Assembly (NCBI RefSeq): GCF_000737535.1
Contig: NZ_CP006269.1
Location: forward strand, 1,054,001 to 1,118,000
Reading direction: 5' to 3'
Source of the DNA: Synechococcus sp. KORDI-100
Lineage (GTDB): Bacteria > Cyanobacteriota > Cyanobacteriia > PCC-6307 > Cyanobiaceae
DNA length: 64,000 bases
How positions within the stretch are numbered: the stretch's first letter is position 1; each line of letters starts with the position of its first letter. The translations under genes were made by a program, and so were the position numbers. A model generated the notes under the pieces. That model saw nothing but the letters and a program-made list of their open reading frames with translations. It was not told where the DNA came from and did no database searches. Below are positions 1 through 8,703 of the stretch, piece after piece.

Positions 1-1419
1 GTTGCGAATGCGGTCCGCTTCGGAATAGTTTTTCGAGGCCTTGGCTGCCCGCCGCGCTTCAACGGCAGTCTCAATCTCGGCATCGTCATCGGCGTCAGAC
101 CGGATCGGTTCCTGCTCCCATCGCAGGCCCAGAGCGGCGGCCAGTTCGCGTAACAGATGCCAGCGAGGACGCAGGTCCTGTAGTTCTTCAGCCGGAAGAT
201 CACTGTTGTCGCCGCGATCCAGGCGGTTGGCCAAGGCGCGCAGTGGTTTGGCCAGATCAAAGAGAACAGCCAGCGCTCCTGAGGTGTTGAGGTCGTCATC
301 CATGGCGGCGATGAAGCGCCCGTGCATCGCCAGAAGTCCATCTCCATCAGGACTGACCTGGCCCTGGATCGCCCCTTCTGCGAGAGCAGGGGCTTCTCCC
401 CAGCCCAGTGGAATGCCATGACGGTCGCCAAGGCCGAGGGCTGCATTCAATCCCTTCCATCCCGCCGCCGCGGCGTCGAGGGCTTCAGCGGTGAAGTCGA
501 GTGGCTTGCGGTAATGGGCCTGCAGCACAAACAGGCGCAGCGTCATTGGCGAGACACCGCTGTCGAGCAGTGCCCGGATCGTGGTGAAGTTGCCCAGCGA
601 TTTCGACATTTTGGTGCCGCCGACGTTGACCATGCCGTTGTGCATCCACAACTTCGCCAGGGTCGTGCCGTTGGCGGTTTCGGATTGGGCGATTTCGTTT
701 TCATGGTGCGGGAACACCAAATCGCCACCGCCGAGATGGATGTCGATCGTGAGGCCGAGTTCCTGACGCACCATGGCGGAGCATTCGATGTGCCAGCCCG
801 GACGACCTGGTCCCCACGGAGACTCCCAGCTGGGTTCACCTGCTTTAGCTCCTTTCCAAAGCGCGAAGTCGAAGGGGTGGCGTTTACGGCTCTCCTCCCC
901 ATCAGCGGTGCGACCGCTCGCTCCCTGTTGCTGCTCATTGGGATCGCGGCCGCTGAGCTTGCCGTAGTTGTTGGCCTTGGCAACGGCGAAGTAAACATCG
1001 CCATCAGCGCTGTAGGCCGCGCCTTTGGCTTCGAGTTCGCGAATGAGTTGCTGGATGCCATCGATGCAGCACGTGGCCCGCGGCATGCGATCGGCCGGCA
1101 GGATGTTCAGGCGGCCCATATCGATTTCAAAGGCTTCGATGTTGCGTTCGCTCACCGCTTGCATCGAGCTGCCTTCTTCATTGGCCCGGTTGAGAATCTT
1201 GTCGTCGATGTCGGTGTAGTTCTGGACGTAGGTGACGTCGTAGCCGCTCCAGATCAGATAACGGCGCAGCACATCCCAGTTGATGTAGCTGCGGGCATGG
1301 CCAAGGTGGCAGAGGTCATAGACCGTGACACCGCAGCAGTAAATCGTTGCTTTGCCGGCTTCGAGGGGCTCGAACGCTTCCGTACGGCTCGTCAGGCTGT
1401 TGGTGAAGCGCAGGGGCAC
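1..1419 (-). CDS. cysS: Cysteinyl-tRNA synthetase, C-terminus cut by window edge
   Basis: Charges tRNA-Cys with cysteine in the cytoplasm (class I synthetase). The minus-strand frame is open from a GTG at 1419 to base 1 (473 codons), so only the extreme C-terminus is missing. It begins [19 protein letters not shown]. The class I HIGH motif is seen as HLGH (complement of about 1290-1310) and the KMSKS loop as KMSKSLGN (complement of about 600-625). Zinc-site elements [16 protein letters not shown] and HHENE are present. An ATG at 1457 is out of frame, which supports the GTG start. The long plus-strand frame 322-1635 over this gene is an antisense shadow. Confidence 0.95.
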   Translation of the reverse strand, partial: MPLRFTNSLTSRTEAFEPLEAGKATIYCCGVTVYDLCHLGHARSYINWDVLRRYLIWSGYDVTYVQNYTDIDDKILNRANEEGSSMQAVSERNIEAFEIDMGRLNILPADRMPRATCCIDGIQQLIRELEAKGAAYSADGDVYFAVAKANNYGKLSGRDPNEQQQGASGRTADGEESRKRHPFDFALWKGAKAGEPSWESPWGPGRPGWHIECSAMVRQELGLTIDIHLGGGDLVFPHHENEIAQSETANGTTLAKLWMHNGMVNVGGTKMSKSLGNFTTIRALLDSGVSPMTLRLFVLQAHYRKPLDFTAEALDAAAAGWKGLNAALGLGDRHGIPLGWGEAPALAEGAIQGQVSPDGDGLLAMHGRFIAAMDDDLNTSGALAVLFDLAKPLRALANRLDRGDNSDLPAEELQDLRPRWHLLRELAAALGLRWEQEPIRSDADDDAEIETAVEARRAAKASKNYSEADRIRN

Positions 1420-1768
1420 GGCAGATCGGCAGAACAGGCTGAGGTTACGGCGTGCATGAGATCAGGATCAGCGGCCTTGTCCCTGCAAGCGAGCCCAAGC
1501 CTGATCAGGCAGCGTTGTCGCGGTTGTCTGCGAAGTGATGAATGTTTGAAGGGTTTTCGTTGGTTGTTGCGGATTGTTTGGGTGCCATCGGACAGGGGGG
1601 CAAATCAGCACATATTTTGGCTTTGCGTTTTATGAATCTTCTGGCCCCTCTTGAGGGTCGTTGCTAGTCAAGCAGCGGCCCACTTGCTGATTGTTTTTCT
1701 GGGCAGGACGTTTCTTTAATGCATTGATGAATGCAGCTGCTATCTTGAATTGAAAGAGTCTTTACATC
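1420..1768. other. Intergenic region between divergent cysS and the repeat-protein gene
   Basis: No coding frame with recognisable content and no strong hairpin was seen. It must carry both divergent promoters. A GAAAGAG stretch just before 1769 could serve as a ribosome binding site for the repeat-protein gene. Confidence 0.4.
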
Positions 1769-3271
1769 ATGATCTTTACCGCCAAAGCTTTGTTGGAAGG
1801 CCTTGTGAGTGGGTCGTCGGTCCAGTTTTATGGCCCACCAGCAGGGATCCCAGACTCAGTTCCCGATACGTCCAGCATTCCCGATACGTCCGGCATTCCA
1901 GATACGTCTACGTCCGGCATTCCAGATACGTCTACGTCCGGCATTCCAGATACGTCTACGTCCGGCATTCCAGATACGTCTACGTCCGGCATTCCAGATA
2001 CGTCCATTCCAGAAGGTATCCCAGCTGGCCTAGATGCCGGTCCAATTCCTAATATTAATACTGATATTCCGGGCCTTTCTGATTTAATCAGTGGCAGTGG
2101 TGGTTCCATTCCTGATCCGTCAGGTCAGCCTGATCCGTCAGGTATGCCGCCTGATCTTTCAAGTTATTTGCCCAGTCAGATCGGTGAACTGAATCCGGAG
2201 CAATTTGCTGATTTCACGCCTGACATGATCGGTGATTTCAGCCCTGATCAGTTTGCAGAGCTGTCACCGGATTTGATCAAGGGTTTTGACCCGAATCAAT
2301 TCACTGCATTGGATCCCAGTGCTTTCGCTGGCTTTCAGGCCGATCAGCTCAGCAGCCTGCCTGCGAAGTTGGCCGGGGAATTCACTCCTGAGATGTTTGC
2401 AGAGTTGCCTGAAGATGCCATTGCAGGTTTTAAAGCCAAGGCCTTCGCTTCTCTGCCCACAGACGTATTTGCTGAGTTTGATCCCGGGCAGTTCGGGGAA
2501 TTGTCTTCAAAGCTGATCAAATCAATCAGTGCAGAACAATTCTCAGAGCTTGCGAATGGCGTGATGAAATCGATGGATGTTGATCAATTTATGGCTCTTT
2601 CGCCAGACGCTTTTGGCGGTTTTCAGGCCAATCAGCTCAAGAGCCTTCCCATGGATCTTGTCCAGGAGATGACGGCAGACATGTTTGCTGAATTGCCAGC
2701 TGATGCGATTTCTGGTTTGAAAGCGAAAGCATTTTCGGCGTTGTCCTCAGAGGCATTGGGTGCATTCGATGCAGGTCAGTTCTCTGAACTGTCTGCCAAG
2801 GTGATGAAGTCGATGACCGCTGGCCAGTTCGACAGTCTTTCCCCGGATGCCTTTGCTGGTTTCCAGTCCAGTCAGATCAAGAAAATCAAAACAAAGCTGT
2901 TGGCTGGAATGGATTCTGACTTGTTTTCAGAAATCAATCCTGATGCTTTTTCTGGGTTCTCGCCTGGGAAGATCAATGCGCTCCCTGATGAATTGATTGG
3001 AACGATCAGTCCAGACCAGTTGTCTTCTTTCAAGCCAGCTCTCTTTAAAAAGATGGATGGGAGTTTAATCGAGTCTTTCCGGCCCAAGGCGATCAAGGGA
3101 ATGACCCCTGAGCAGGCTGAAAAGATGAATAAAGTTGTGGCTAGTAATTTTGATCGTGATCAAATTCAGTCGATTAAACCAGAATGTCTAGACGCAATGC
3201 CGAGAGGGATTTTCAATCTTCTTGAAGATGATCTTTCTGCCTCCCAGCTTAATGGCTTGGAGAATTTGTGA
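1769..3271 (+). CDS. Repeat protein: Gly/Ile/Pro/Asp/Thr/Ser-rich N-terminus plus 22 sixteen-residue repeats
   Basis: A 500-residue protein of unknown function. Residues about 27-80 hold near-perfect GIPDTSTS and GIPDTS repeats. Residues about 81-139 are Pro/Gly/Ser-rich. From residue 140 to 491 the chain divides exactly into 22 repeats of 16 residues with consensus G-F-x-x-x-Q-F-x-x-L-x-P-x-A-x-x; examples are DFSPDQFAELSPDLIK and GFQANQLKSLPMDLVQ. A second-order duplication is visible: repeats 4-7 and 9 resemble repeats 10-14, and repeats 15-16 restart the series. The regular spacing suggests a solenoid fold (inference). No signal peptide or membrane segment is evident, so its location is unknown; surface display or a scaffold role are only possibilities. 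It stands alone, followed by a terminator and the convergent polA. Confidence 0.85.
   Translation: MIFTAKALLEGLVSGSSVQFYGPPAGIPDSVPDTSSIPDTSGIPDTSTSGIPDTSTSGIPDTSTSGIPDTSTSGIPDTSIPEGIPAGLDAGPIPNINTDIPGLSDLISGSGGSIPDPSGQPDPSGMPPDLSSYLPSQIGELNPEQFADFTPDMIGDFSPDQFAELSPDLIKGFDPNQFTALDPSAFAGFQADQLSSLPAKLAGEFTPEMFAELPEDAIAGFKAKAFASLPTDVFAEFDPGQFGELSSKLIKSISAEQFSELANGVMKSMDVDQFMALSPDAFGGFQANQLKSLPMDLVQEMTADMFAELPADAISGLKAKAFSALSSEALGAFDAGQFSELSAKVMKSMTAGQFDSLSPDAFAGFQSSQIKKIKTKLLAGMDSDLFSEINPDAFSGFSPGKINALPDELIGTISPDQLSSFKPALFKKMDGSLIESFRPKAIKGMTPEQAEKMNKVVASNFDRDQIQSIKPECLDAMPRGIFNLLEDDLSASQLNGLENL
1874..2005 (+). repeat. In-frame 24-bp tandem repeat (four full copies plus shorter copies)
   Basis: Four identical copies of a 24-bp unit start at 1892, 1916, 1940 and 1964, followed by an 18-bp partial copy at 1988-2005. 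A degenerate 18-bp version precedes them at 1874-1891. Each full unit encodes GIPDTSTS and its length is a multiple of three, so gain or loss of units would keep the reading frame. Perfect identity between units suggests recent slippage. Confidence 0.95.
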
Positions 3272-3352
3272 TACTGGAGACATCATCTTCTCCAAGGGAA
3301 GATGATGGTGGTTTGGTTATACAGTTAACTACCCCTCTTGAATCAACAGAAG

Positions 3353-3376
3353 GGAGTCCTGCAGGGCTCCTTTTTT
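3353..3376 (+). terminator. Rho-independent terminator of the repeat-protein gene
   Basis: GGAGTCC, loop TGCA, GGGCTCC (one T-G wobble), followed directly by six T. It lies about 80 bp after the stop at 3271 and just before the convergent polA stop. A further perfect 10-bp stem with a 7-nt loop sits at 3281-3307 but lacks a T tract. Confidence 0.75.
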
Positions 3377-3390
3377 GATGTGGAAAAGCC

Positions 3391-6336
3391 CTATTTCGCT
3401 TCCATCCAGTTCGCTCCGGCTCCCGTTTCTGCCACCAGAGGAACACTGAGCTGGATGGCGCTCTCCATCGTTTGCACCACAAGCTCTCGGGTGGTCTCGA
3501 AGGCATCCGGTGCCACTTCCAGCACCAGTTCATCGTGCACCTGGAGCAGCAGTTGGGCCGGAAGTCCTTGGCTCTGCAGGGCTGCCTGCAGCTGCACCAT
3601 CGCCACTTTGATGATGTCAGCGCTCGATCCCTGAATGGGAGCGTTGGCAGCGGCCCGAAGCTGTTGGGCCTCCATGCCGCCGCGGCGGGCCACATCCAGC
3701 TCGATCTCCAGCGGGTCCTTGCCCAGCAGACGCCCCAGGCCGTTGCGGTCGAAATGGAACGGGCGCCGGCGGCCGAGGATGGTTTCCACGTAGCCGCGGC
3801 TCAACGCCAGTCGTTCCTGCAGTTCAAGGAAGGCGAACACCTTCGGGTAGCGCTGTTTGTATTTGGCCAGGAACTCCTTGGCGTCCATCTGGCTGACGCC
3901 GGTCTCCCGCGCGAAGCGCTGGGCTCCCATGCCGTAGATCACACCGAAGTTGATGGTCTTGCCAAGGCGTCGTTCATCAGCGCTCACCTCGTCCTTGTCC
4001 AGCAACAGGCGCGCCGTCAGGGCGTGCACGTCGTCGCCACTGCGATAGGCCTCCTGCAGAACCTCTTCGCCGGAGAGGTGGGTGAGGATGCGCAGCTCGA
4101 TCTGGGAGTAGTCCGCGCTGAGCAGGGTCCAGCCCTCCTGGGGCAGGAACGCCTTGCGGATCCGGCGGCTGTACTCGGTGCGGACAGGAATGTTTTGAAG
4201 GTTCGGGTTGCTGCTGCTGAGCCGCCCGGTCGCCGTCACCGCCTGGTTGAAATCGGTGTGCACCCGTCCGGTTTCCGCCTCCACCAGCTGCGGCAGGGCA
4301 TCGACGTATGTGCTCTTGAGTTTGCTGAGCACCCGGTGCTCAAGAACCAGCGGCACGACAGGGTGATCGTTGCCGAGCTTCTCGAGCACCGTGGCGTCCG
4401 TGCTGTAGCCCGTTTTGGTGCGTCGCGATTTTTTCCGGTCCAGCCCCAGGGTGTCGAACAGCAATTCGCCGAGCTGCTTCGGGGAGGCCAGGTTGAAGTC
4501 CACCCCTGCGGCTTCCTTGGCTTCGCTCTCCAGCCGCTGCAGGGTGCTGCCCATTTCCTCGGAAAGGTCCTTCAGGTAGGGCACATCAATCCGGATGCCG
4601 GTGGATTCCATCAGGGCCAACACCGGCTCGAGGGGCTGCTCCACCTGCTCAAGCAACTGGATCAGCGGCGCACCCATCGCTTCCAGTTGCTGACGCAGCA
4701 GCAGGGCGAGTCGACGGGTCACATGCACGTCCATCCCGCAATACAGGCTGGCTGGACCGATGGCTACATCGGCGAAGGTCTGCTTCTTGCCGACGAGATC
4801 GCCGTAAGCGGTCGGTGAAAAACCGAACTCCCGCTCCGCCATCACCTCCAGACCATGCTTCGCCGCGGCATCGCGCAGGTAGTCCGCCAGCAGCGTGTCC
4901 ATCACCACGCCTTCAAGAGCCAGGCCATGGCGCAGCAGGATCAGGCGGTCGTATTTGGCGTTCTGGAGCGCTTTGGGATGGTCCGGGCTGGCCAGCCAGG
5001 GAGCGATGGCGGTGAGCACGCTCTCGAGCGGCAACTGCTGGGGCTGCTCTGTTGTGAGATCGCCTGAAGGCTGATGACCAATGGGGATGTATGCCATTGC
5101 GTCGAGGGCATCTCCCCAGCACAGGCCGATTCCCACAAGCTCTGCCTTGAAGGGATTGAGGTCTGTGGTTTCCGTGTCGAGGGCCACTGGCGCGCTGGCT
5201 TCGGTGCAGGCCATCAGCCGCTTCACCAGTTCGGCAAGGGCTGCCGCTGTTGTGATCAGCTGCGGCTGCAGTGCCGGCGTTGAACTGGTTTCAGCAGGCT
5301 CTTCGGCGGTCACAGCAGGACCGGCGGTTGTGTCCTGGGTTGCCGCTGGCTTGTGGTTGGCGGAGTATCCACCCACAGAGAACGCGGCAACGAATCCCTC
5401 CACCTGCCGCAGCAGGCTGTTGAGTTCCAGATCCTTCAGGCTCGTGCTGAGGGCATTGGCGTCCACCGCAGCCAGGCCCAGGTGTGGATCGTCCGGCAGG
5501 GGAATGTCCACCAGAATTTCCGCCAGCTTTCGGGAGAGATAGGCGTTGTCGTGATCGTTGCGCAGCTTGCCCTTCAGGGCGCCTTTGATCGCGCCGCGGC
5601 TGGCTTTGGGACCCTCTGCCTCCACCTCGGAGAGCGCCACGTAAACGGCATCGAGATCGCCGTTTTCCTTGAGCAGATTGATCGCCGTTTTGGGACCCAC
5701 CCCCCGCACACCGGGGATGTTGTCGGAGCTGTCTCCGGTGAGGGCCTTGAGGTCAACAACCTTCTCAGGCATCACCCCAAGCTTGCCCAGTACCCCCTTC
5801 TCGTCGATCAGGGTCGGGCCACTGTTTTTGGCATAGGGACCACCACCCATGTAGAGGACGGCGATGTCGCGCTTGTCGTCCACCAGCTGGAACAGGTCGC
5901 GATCCCCGGAGAGGATCCGCACGCTCCAGCCTTCCGTCGCACCGCGCTGTGCAAGCGTCCCCAGCACGTCGTCAGCCTCGTAACCCGGGGCCATGCAGAG
6001 GGGTAACTGCAGTTGCTCCCGCAGAATCAGCTGCAGTTGGTCGAGGTCCTGGAAGAACACCTCCGGGGCCACATCCCGGTGGGCCTTGTAGTTCGCATCG
6101 GCCTCATGGCGGAAGGTGGGTTCCGCGGTGTCGAAGGCGATGCACACCCCCTGGGGGTTGAGACTCTTGCCCGTATCCAGCAATGACTTGAGAAAGCCGT
6201 AGGTGACGCTGGTGGGTCGTCCGTCCTTGGTGGCGAGCCCCCCTTCTCCACCCTTGCTGAAGGCATAGAAACTGCGGAAGGCCAGTGAATGGCCATCAAC
6301 GAGCAGCAGCAGGGGCTTGGGGGACGCCTCGGGCAT
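3391..6336 (-). CDS. polA: DNA polymerase I with 5'-3' and 3'-5' exonuclease domains
   Basis: Repair and Okazaki-fragment polymerase, 981 residues, close to the usual cyanobacterial length. The N-terminal third is the 5'-3' exonuclease/FEN domain (LLLVDGHSLAFRSFYAF near the start, acidic DRDLFQL, and a helix-hairpin-helix region GVRGVGPKTAINLL). The middle domain keeps proofreading residues (VALDTETTDLNPF; YCGMD). The polymerase domain has motif A DYSQIELRIL, motif B RRLGKTINFGVIYGMG and motif C QVHDELVLEV. The ATG at 6336 begins MPEASPKPLLLLVDGHS. The upstream adaptor gene ends 23 bp away on the same strand, so the two may be co-transcribed. Confidence 0.97.
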   Translation of the reverse strand: MPEASPKPLLLLVDGHSLAFRSFYAFSKGGEGGLATKDGRPTSVTYGFLKSLLDTGKSLNPQGVCIAFDTAEPTFRHEADANYKAHRDVAPEVFFQDLDQLQLILREQLQLPLCMAPGYEADDVLGTLAQRGATEGWSVRILSGDRDLFQLVDDKRDIAVLYMGGGPYAKNSGPTLIDEKGVLGKLGVMPEKVVDLKALTGDSSDNIPGVRGVGPKTAINLLKENGDLDAVYVALSEVEAEGPKASRGAIKGALKGKLRNDHDNAYLSRKLAEILVDIPLPDDPHLGLAAVDANALSTSLKDLELNSLLRQVEGFVAAFSVGGYSANHKPAATQDTTAGPAVTAEEPAETSSTPALQPQLITTAAALAELVKRLMACTEASAPVALDTETTDLNPFKAELVGIGLCWGDALDAMAYIPIGHQPSGDLTTEQPQQLPLESVLTAIAPWLASPDHPKALQNAKYDRLILLRHGLALEGVVMDTLLADYLRDAAAKHGLEVMAEREFGFSPTAYGDLVGKKQTFADVAIGPASLYCGMDVHVTRRLALLLRQQLEAMGAPLIQLLEQVEQPLEPVLALMESTGIRIDVPYLKDLSEEMGSTLQRLESEAKEAAGVDFNLASPKQLGELLFDTLGLDRKKSRRTKTGYSTDATVLEKLGNDHPVVPLVLEHRVLSKLKSTYVDALPQLVEAETGRVHTDFNQAVTATGRLSSSNPNLQNIPVRTEYSRRIRKAFLPQEGWTLLSADYSQIELRILTHLSGEEVLQEAYRSGDDVHALTARLLLDKDEVSADERRLGKTINFGVIYGMGAQRFARETGVSQMDAKEFLAKYKQRYPKVFAFLELQERLALSRGYVETILGRRRPFHFDRNGLGRLLGKDPLEIELDVARRGGMEAQQLRAAANAPIQGSSADIIKVAMVQLQAALQSQGLPAQLLLQVHDELVLEVAPDAFETTRELVVQTMESAIQLSVPLVAETGAGANWMEAK

Positions 6337-6359
6337 GTTTCAGGTCTAGGCGGTGGGGC

Positions 6360-7535
6360 TCAGTCGCGGTCTTGCTTTGCCCAGGGGGGCAGGTCGATGA
6401 ACACGCGGGTGCCGGGTTGCAAGCCTTTCAGAATGGCGGTCTGATCACCACTGCTGCTGCCCAGGTCCACGCTCTGGAAACGTGGCTGCTGGTCGTCTCC
6501 GACCAGCAGCACACCGGGAGTGCCGTTCTCAGTCACGATGGCCACGGTTGGCACCAGGGTGCGTGCCGGGCTGCGACCGGTCTGGAAATCGACGTCGGCG
6601 GTCATCCCGATCAGGAGCTTTGTGGGTGGATCGATCAGCTCGAGATCGACTTCAAACGACGTGACGTTGTCCTGCTTCTGAGCCCGTGGAGCGATTTCCA
6701 AGACGCGGGCTCTGAAACGTTCATCCGGGAAGGCTTCAACGCGAACCTCGGCCTCCTGCCCGATCACGATGCGTCCGATGTCGCTTTCAGGTACCCGGGC
6801 CACGGCTTCAAGCCCCTGGGACAGTTCCACAACGGAGGAACTGGTGGCTCCAGCGTTGGTGGATGCCGTGGTGGTCGGCGTGACGAACGCCCCTGGATCG
6901 GCGTAGCGCGCCGTGATCTTTCCAGGGAACGGAGCCCGGATCAGAAGCTGACGGCTTTCCTCTTCGAGTTGCTCGACCCGCTCCCGGGCTGCGATCACCT
7001 GGGCTTCAGCGGCAATCATGTCGCTGCGGACGGTGTTGAAGTCATCAGCACTCAGAACCCCGTCGCGAAAGAGGGACTCCCGGCGTTTGAAGTCGTCCTG
7101 CTTGGCACGGAAATTGGCGTCAGCCTGGCGCAGCAGAGCCCGTCGTTCATCGAGGCGGTCGACGATGTCTGCGCCATCCATGACCGCGAGAACCTGATCG
7201 GCTGCAACCTCATCCCCCTCATCCACCAGCAGCTGGTCCAGCAACCCGCGATTGCGAGGACTCACATTGACGCGTCGGATGGCTCTCAGCTCTCCGCTTG
7301 CAGTCACCACCCCCGAGAGCGACCCACGTGTGGCTTCCACGGTGAAAGGGGTCAGATCGCGGGAGCGGTTGCGTAAGGGGCCGAACCGCCAGAACAGGCC
7401 ACCACCGGCGAGCACCGCCACAAGCAGAACAATCAGTCCCGCGCGACGGTTGCTGCGTTTGGCACTGGGCTGGGGCAATCCCAGCAGGGGCTCCTCCATG
7501 GGCGGAGACGTGGGTCGTTGCTCGATCCGCACCAT
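6360..7535 (-). CDS. HlyD/MacA-type membrane fusion (periplasmic adaptor) protein
   Basis: 391 residues. A positively charged N-terminus is followed by one membrane anchor (about residues 30-50, AGLIVLLVAVLAGGGLFW). Next comes a barrel/lipoyl half (GVVTASGELRAIRRVNVSPR), a helical hairpin rich in Arg, Glu and Gln, the second lipoyl half (IRAPFPGKITARYADPG) and a C-terminal beta-barrel region ending near GLQPGTRVFIDLPPW. This is the normal order for adaptors that join inner-membrane ABC exporters to an outer-membrane channel. No permease or ATPase lies beside it, so the partner must be elsewhere. ATG 7535 was chosen over the longer frame from 7706, which would run into ychF. ATG 7499 is an alternative. 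Confidence 0.85.
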   Translation of the reverse strand: MVRIEQRPTSPPMEEPLLGLPQPSAKRSNRRAGLIVLLVAVLAGGGLFWRFGPLRNRSRDLTPFTVEATRGSLSGVVTASGELRAIRRVNVSPRNRGLLDQLLVDEGDEVAADQVLAVMDGADIVDRLDERRALLRQADANFRAKQDDFKRRESLFRDGVLSADDFNTVRSDMIAAEAQVIAARERVEQLEEESRQLLIRAPFPGKITARYADPGAFVTPTTTASTNAGATSSSVVELSQGLEAVARVPESDIGRIVIGQEAEVRVEAFPDERFRARVLEIAPRAQKQDNVTSFEVDLELIDPPTKLLIGMTADVDFQTGRSPARTLVPTVAIVTENGTPGVLLVGDDQQPRFQSVDLGSSSGDQTAILKGLQPGTRVFIDLPPWAKQDRD

Positions 7536-7587
7536 TGGGCCACAAAAGTTCACAACATTGTTGCGCCCTGCCGGTAGATTCCGGCCC

Positions 7588-8679
7588 ATGCTCAAAGCTG
7601 GAATTGTCGGGCTGCCCAACGTCGGCAAGTCCACCTTGTTCAACGCGCTTGTCGCCAATGCCCAGGCGCAGGCTGCAAATTTCCCCTTTTGCACGATTGA
7701 ACCCAACGTGGGGACGGTGGCGGTACCGGATGAGCGCCTCGATCAGCTCACCAGGCTCAGCAACAGTCAGAACACGATTCCCACGCGGATGGAGTTCGTG
7801 GATATCGCAGGCCTTGTGAAGGGTGCGAGCCAGGGGGAAGGCCTTGGCAACAAGTTTCTCGCCAACATCCGTGAGGTGGACGCCATCGTCCATGTGATTC
7901 GTTGTTTCGATGATGACGATGTGATCCATGTCTCAGGCTCCATCGGCCCGACCCGCGATGCCGAGGTGATCAATCTTGAGCTGGGCCTGGCTGATCTGGC
8001 CCAGATCGAAAAACGACGGGAGCGGCTGAAGAAACAGATGCGCACCAGCAAGGAGGCCCAGGTAGAAGATGCAGCTCTTGAGAGGATTCTGCAGGTCCTC
8101 GAGCAGGGCGGAGCTGCGCGCAGCGTTGATCTCAGCCCCGAGGAGGCAGCGATGCTTCGCCCCCTCGGGTTGTTGACGGCCAAGCCGATCATTTACGCCA
8201 CCAATGTCAGCGAGGAAGAGCTCGCCGAGGGCAACGGCTACTGCGAGGAGGTGAGCGATCTGGCAGCCAAGGAAGCGGCTGAGACAGTGCGGATCTCAGC
8301 GCAGGTGGAAGCGGAGCTGATTGAGCTGGGGGACGACGAGCGCAGCGATTACCTCGAAGGTCTCGGAGTCAGTGAAGGCGGGCTGCAGAGCCTGATCCAG
8401 GCGACGTATCGCTTGCTTGGTCTGCGCACCTATTTCACGACCGGTGAGAAGGAGACCCGTGCCTGGACCTTCAAGGCCGGCATGACGGCACCCCAGGCCG
8501 CCGGGGTGATTCACACCGATTTCGAACGGGGCTTCATACGTGCCCAAACCATCGGCTGGGAGAAACTCCTCAATGCCGGCTCACTTTCAGAGGCTCGAAA
8601 CAAGGGCTGGTTGCGCAGCGAAGGGAAGGACTACCTCGTCGAAGAGGGGGATGTGATGGAGTTCCTGTTCAACGTCTAG
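7588..8679 (+). CDS. ychF: Redox-regulated ATPase / GTP-binding protein YchF
   Basis: 363-residue Obg-family P-loop protein, family length. MLKAGIVGLPNVGKSTLFNA carries the Walker A/G1 loop (residues 8-16), followed by DIAGLVKGAS (G3). The G4 position is the non-canonical element that gives this family ATP preference (known of the family). A helical insert and a C-terminal TGS-like domain (AWTFKAGMTAPQAAGVIH, DFERGFIRA) complete it. The start is fixed by the conserved MLKAGIVGLPNVGKS; the frame upstream to 7252 overlaps the divergent adaptor gene and is not coding. It is associated with ribosomes and stress response in other bacteria. Confidence 0.97.
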   Translation: MLKAGIVGLPNVGKSTLFNALVANAQAQAANFPFCTIEPNVGTVAVPDERLDQLTRLSNSQNTIPTRMEFVDIAGLVKGASQGEGLGNKFLANIREVDAIVHVIRCFDDDDVIHVSGSIGPTRDAEVINLELGLADLAQIEKRRERLKKQMRTSKEAQVEDAALERILQVLEQGGAARSVDLSPEEAAMLRPLGLLTAKPIIYATNVSEEELAEGNGYCEEVSDLAAKEAAETVRISAQVEAELIELGDDERSDYLEGLGVSEGGLQSLIQATYRLLGLRTYFTTGEKETRAWTFKAGMTAPQAAGVIHTDFERGFIRAQTIGWEKLLNAGSLSEARNKGWLRSEGKDYLVEEGDVMEFLFNV

Positions 8680-8703
8680 CCGGGGGATGGGCATGAATGT
8701 CCT

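Noticed and set aside
322-1635. Long plus-strand open frame over cysS
   Set aside because: It is antisense to a protein with all class I synthetase motifs; its own sequence has no recognisable features.
3281-3307. Perfect 10-bp hairpin after the repeat-protein stop as main terminator
   Set aside because: No T run follows; the hairpin at 3353-3376 with T6 is the better terminator.
3472-4818. 448-codon plus-strand frame inside polA
   Set aside because: Antisense shadow of polA in GC-rich sequence; histidine- and glutamine-rich translation typical of the reverse frame.
7252-7587. N-terminal extension of ychF
   Set aside because: The family starts at MLKAGIVGLPNVGKS; the extension overlaps the divergent adaptor gene and is Arg/Pro/Ser-rich noise.
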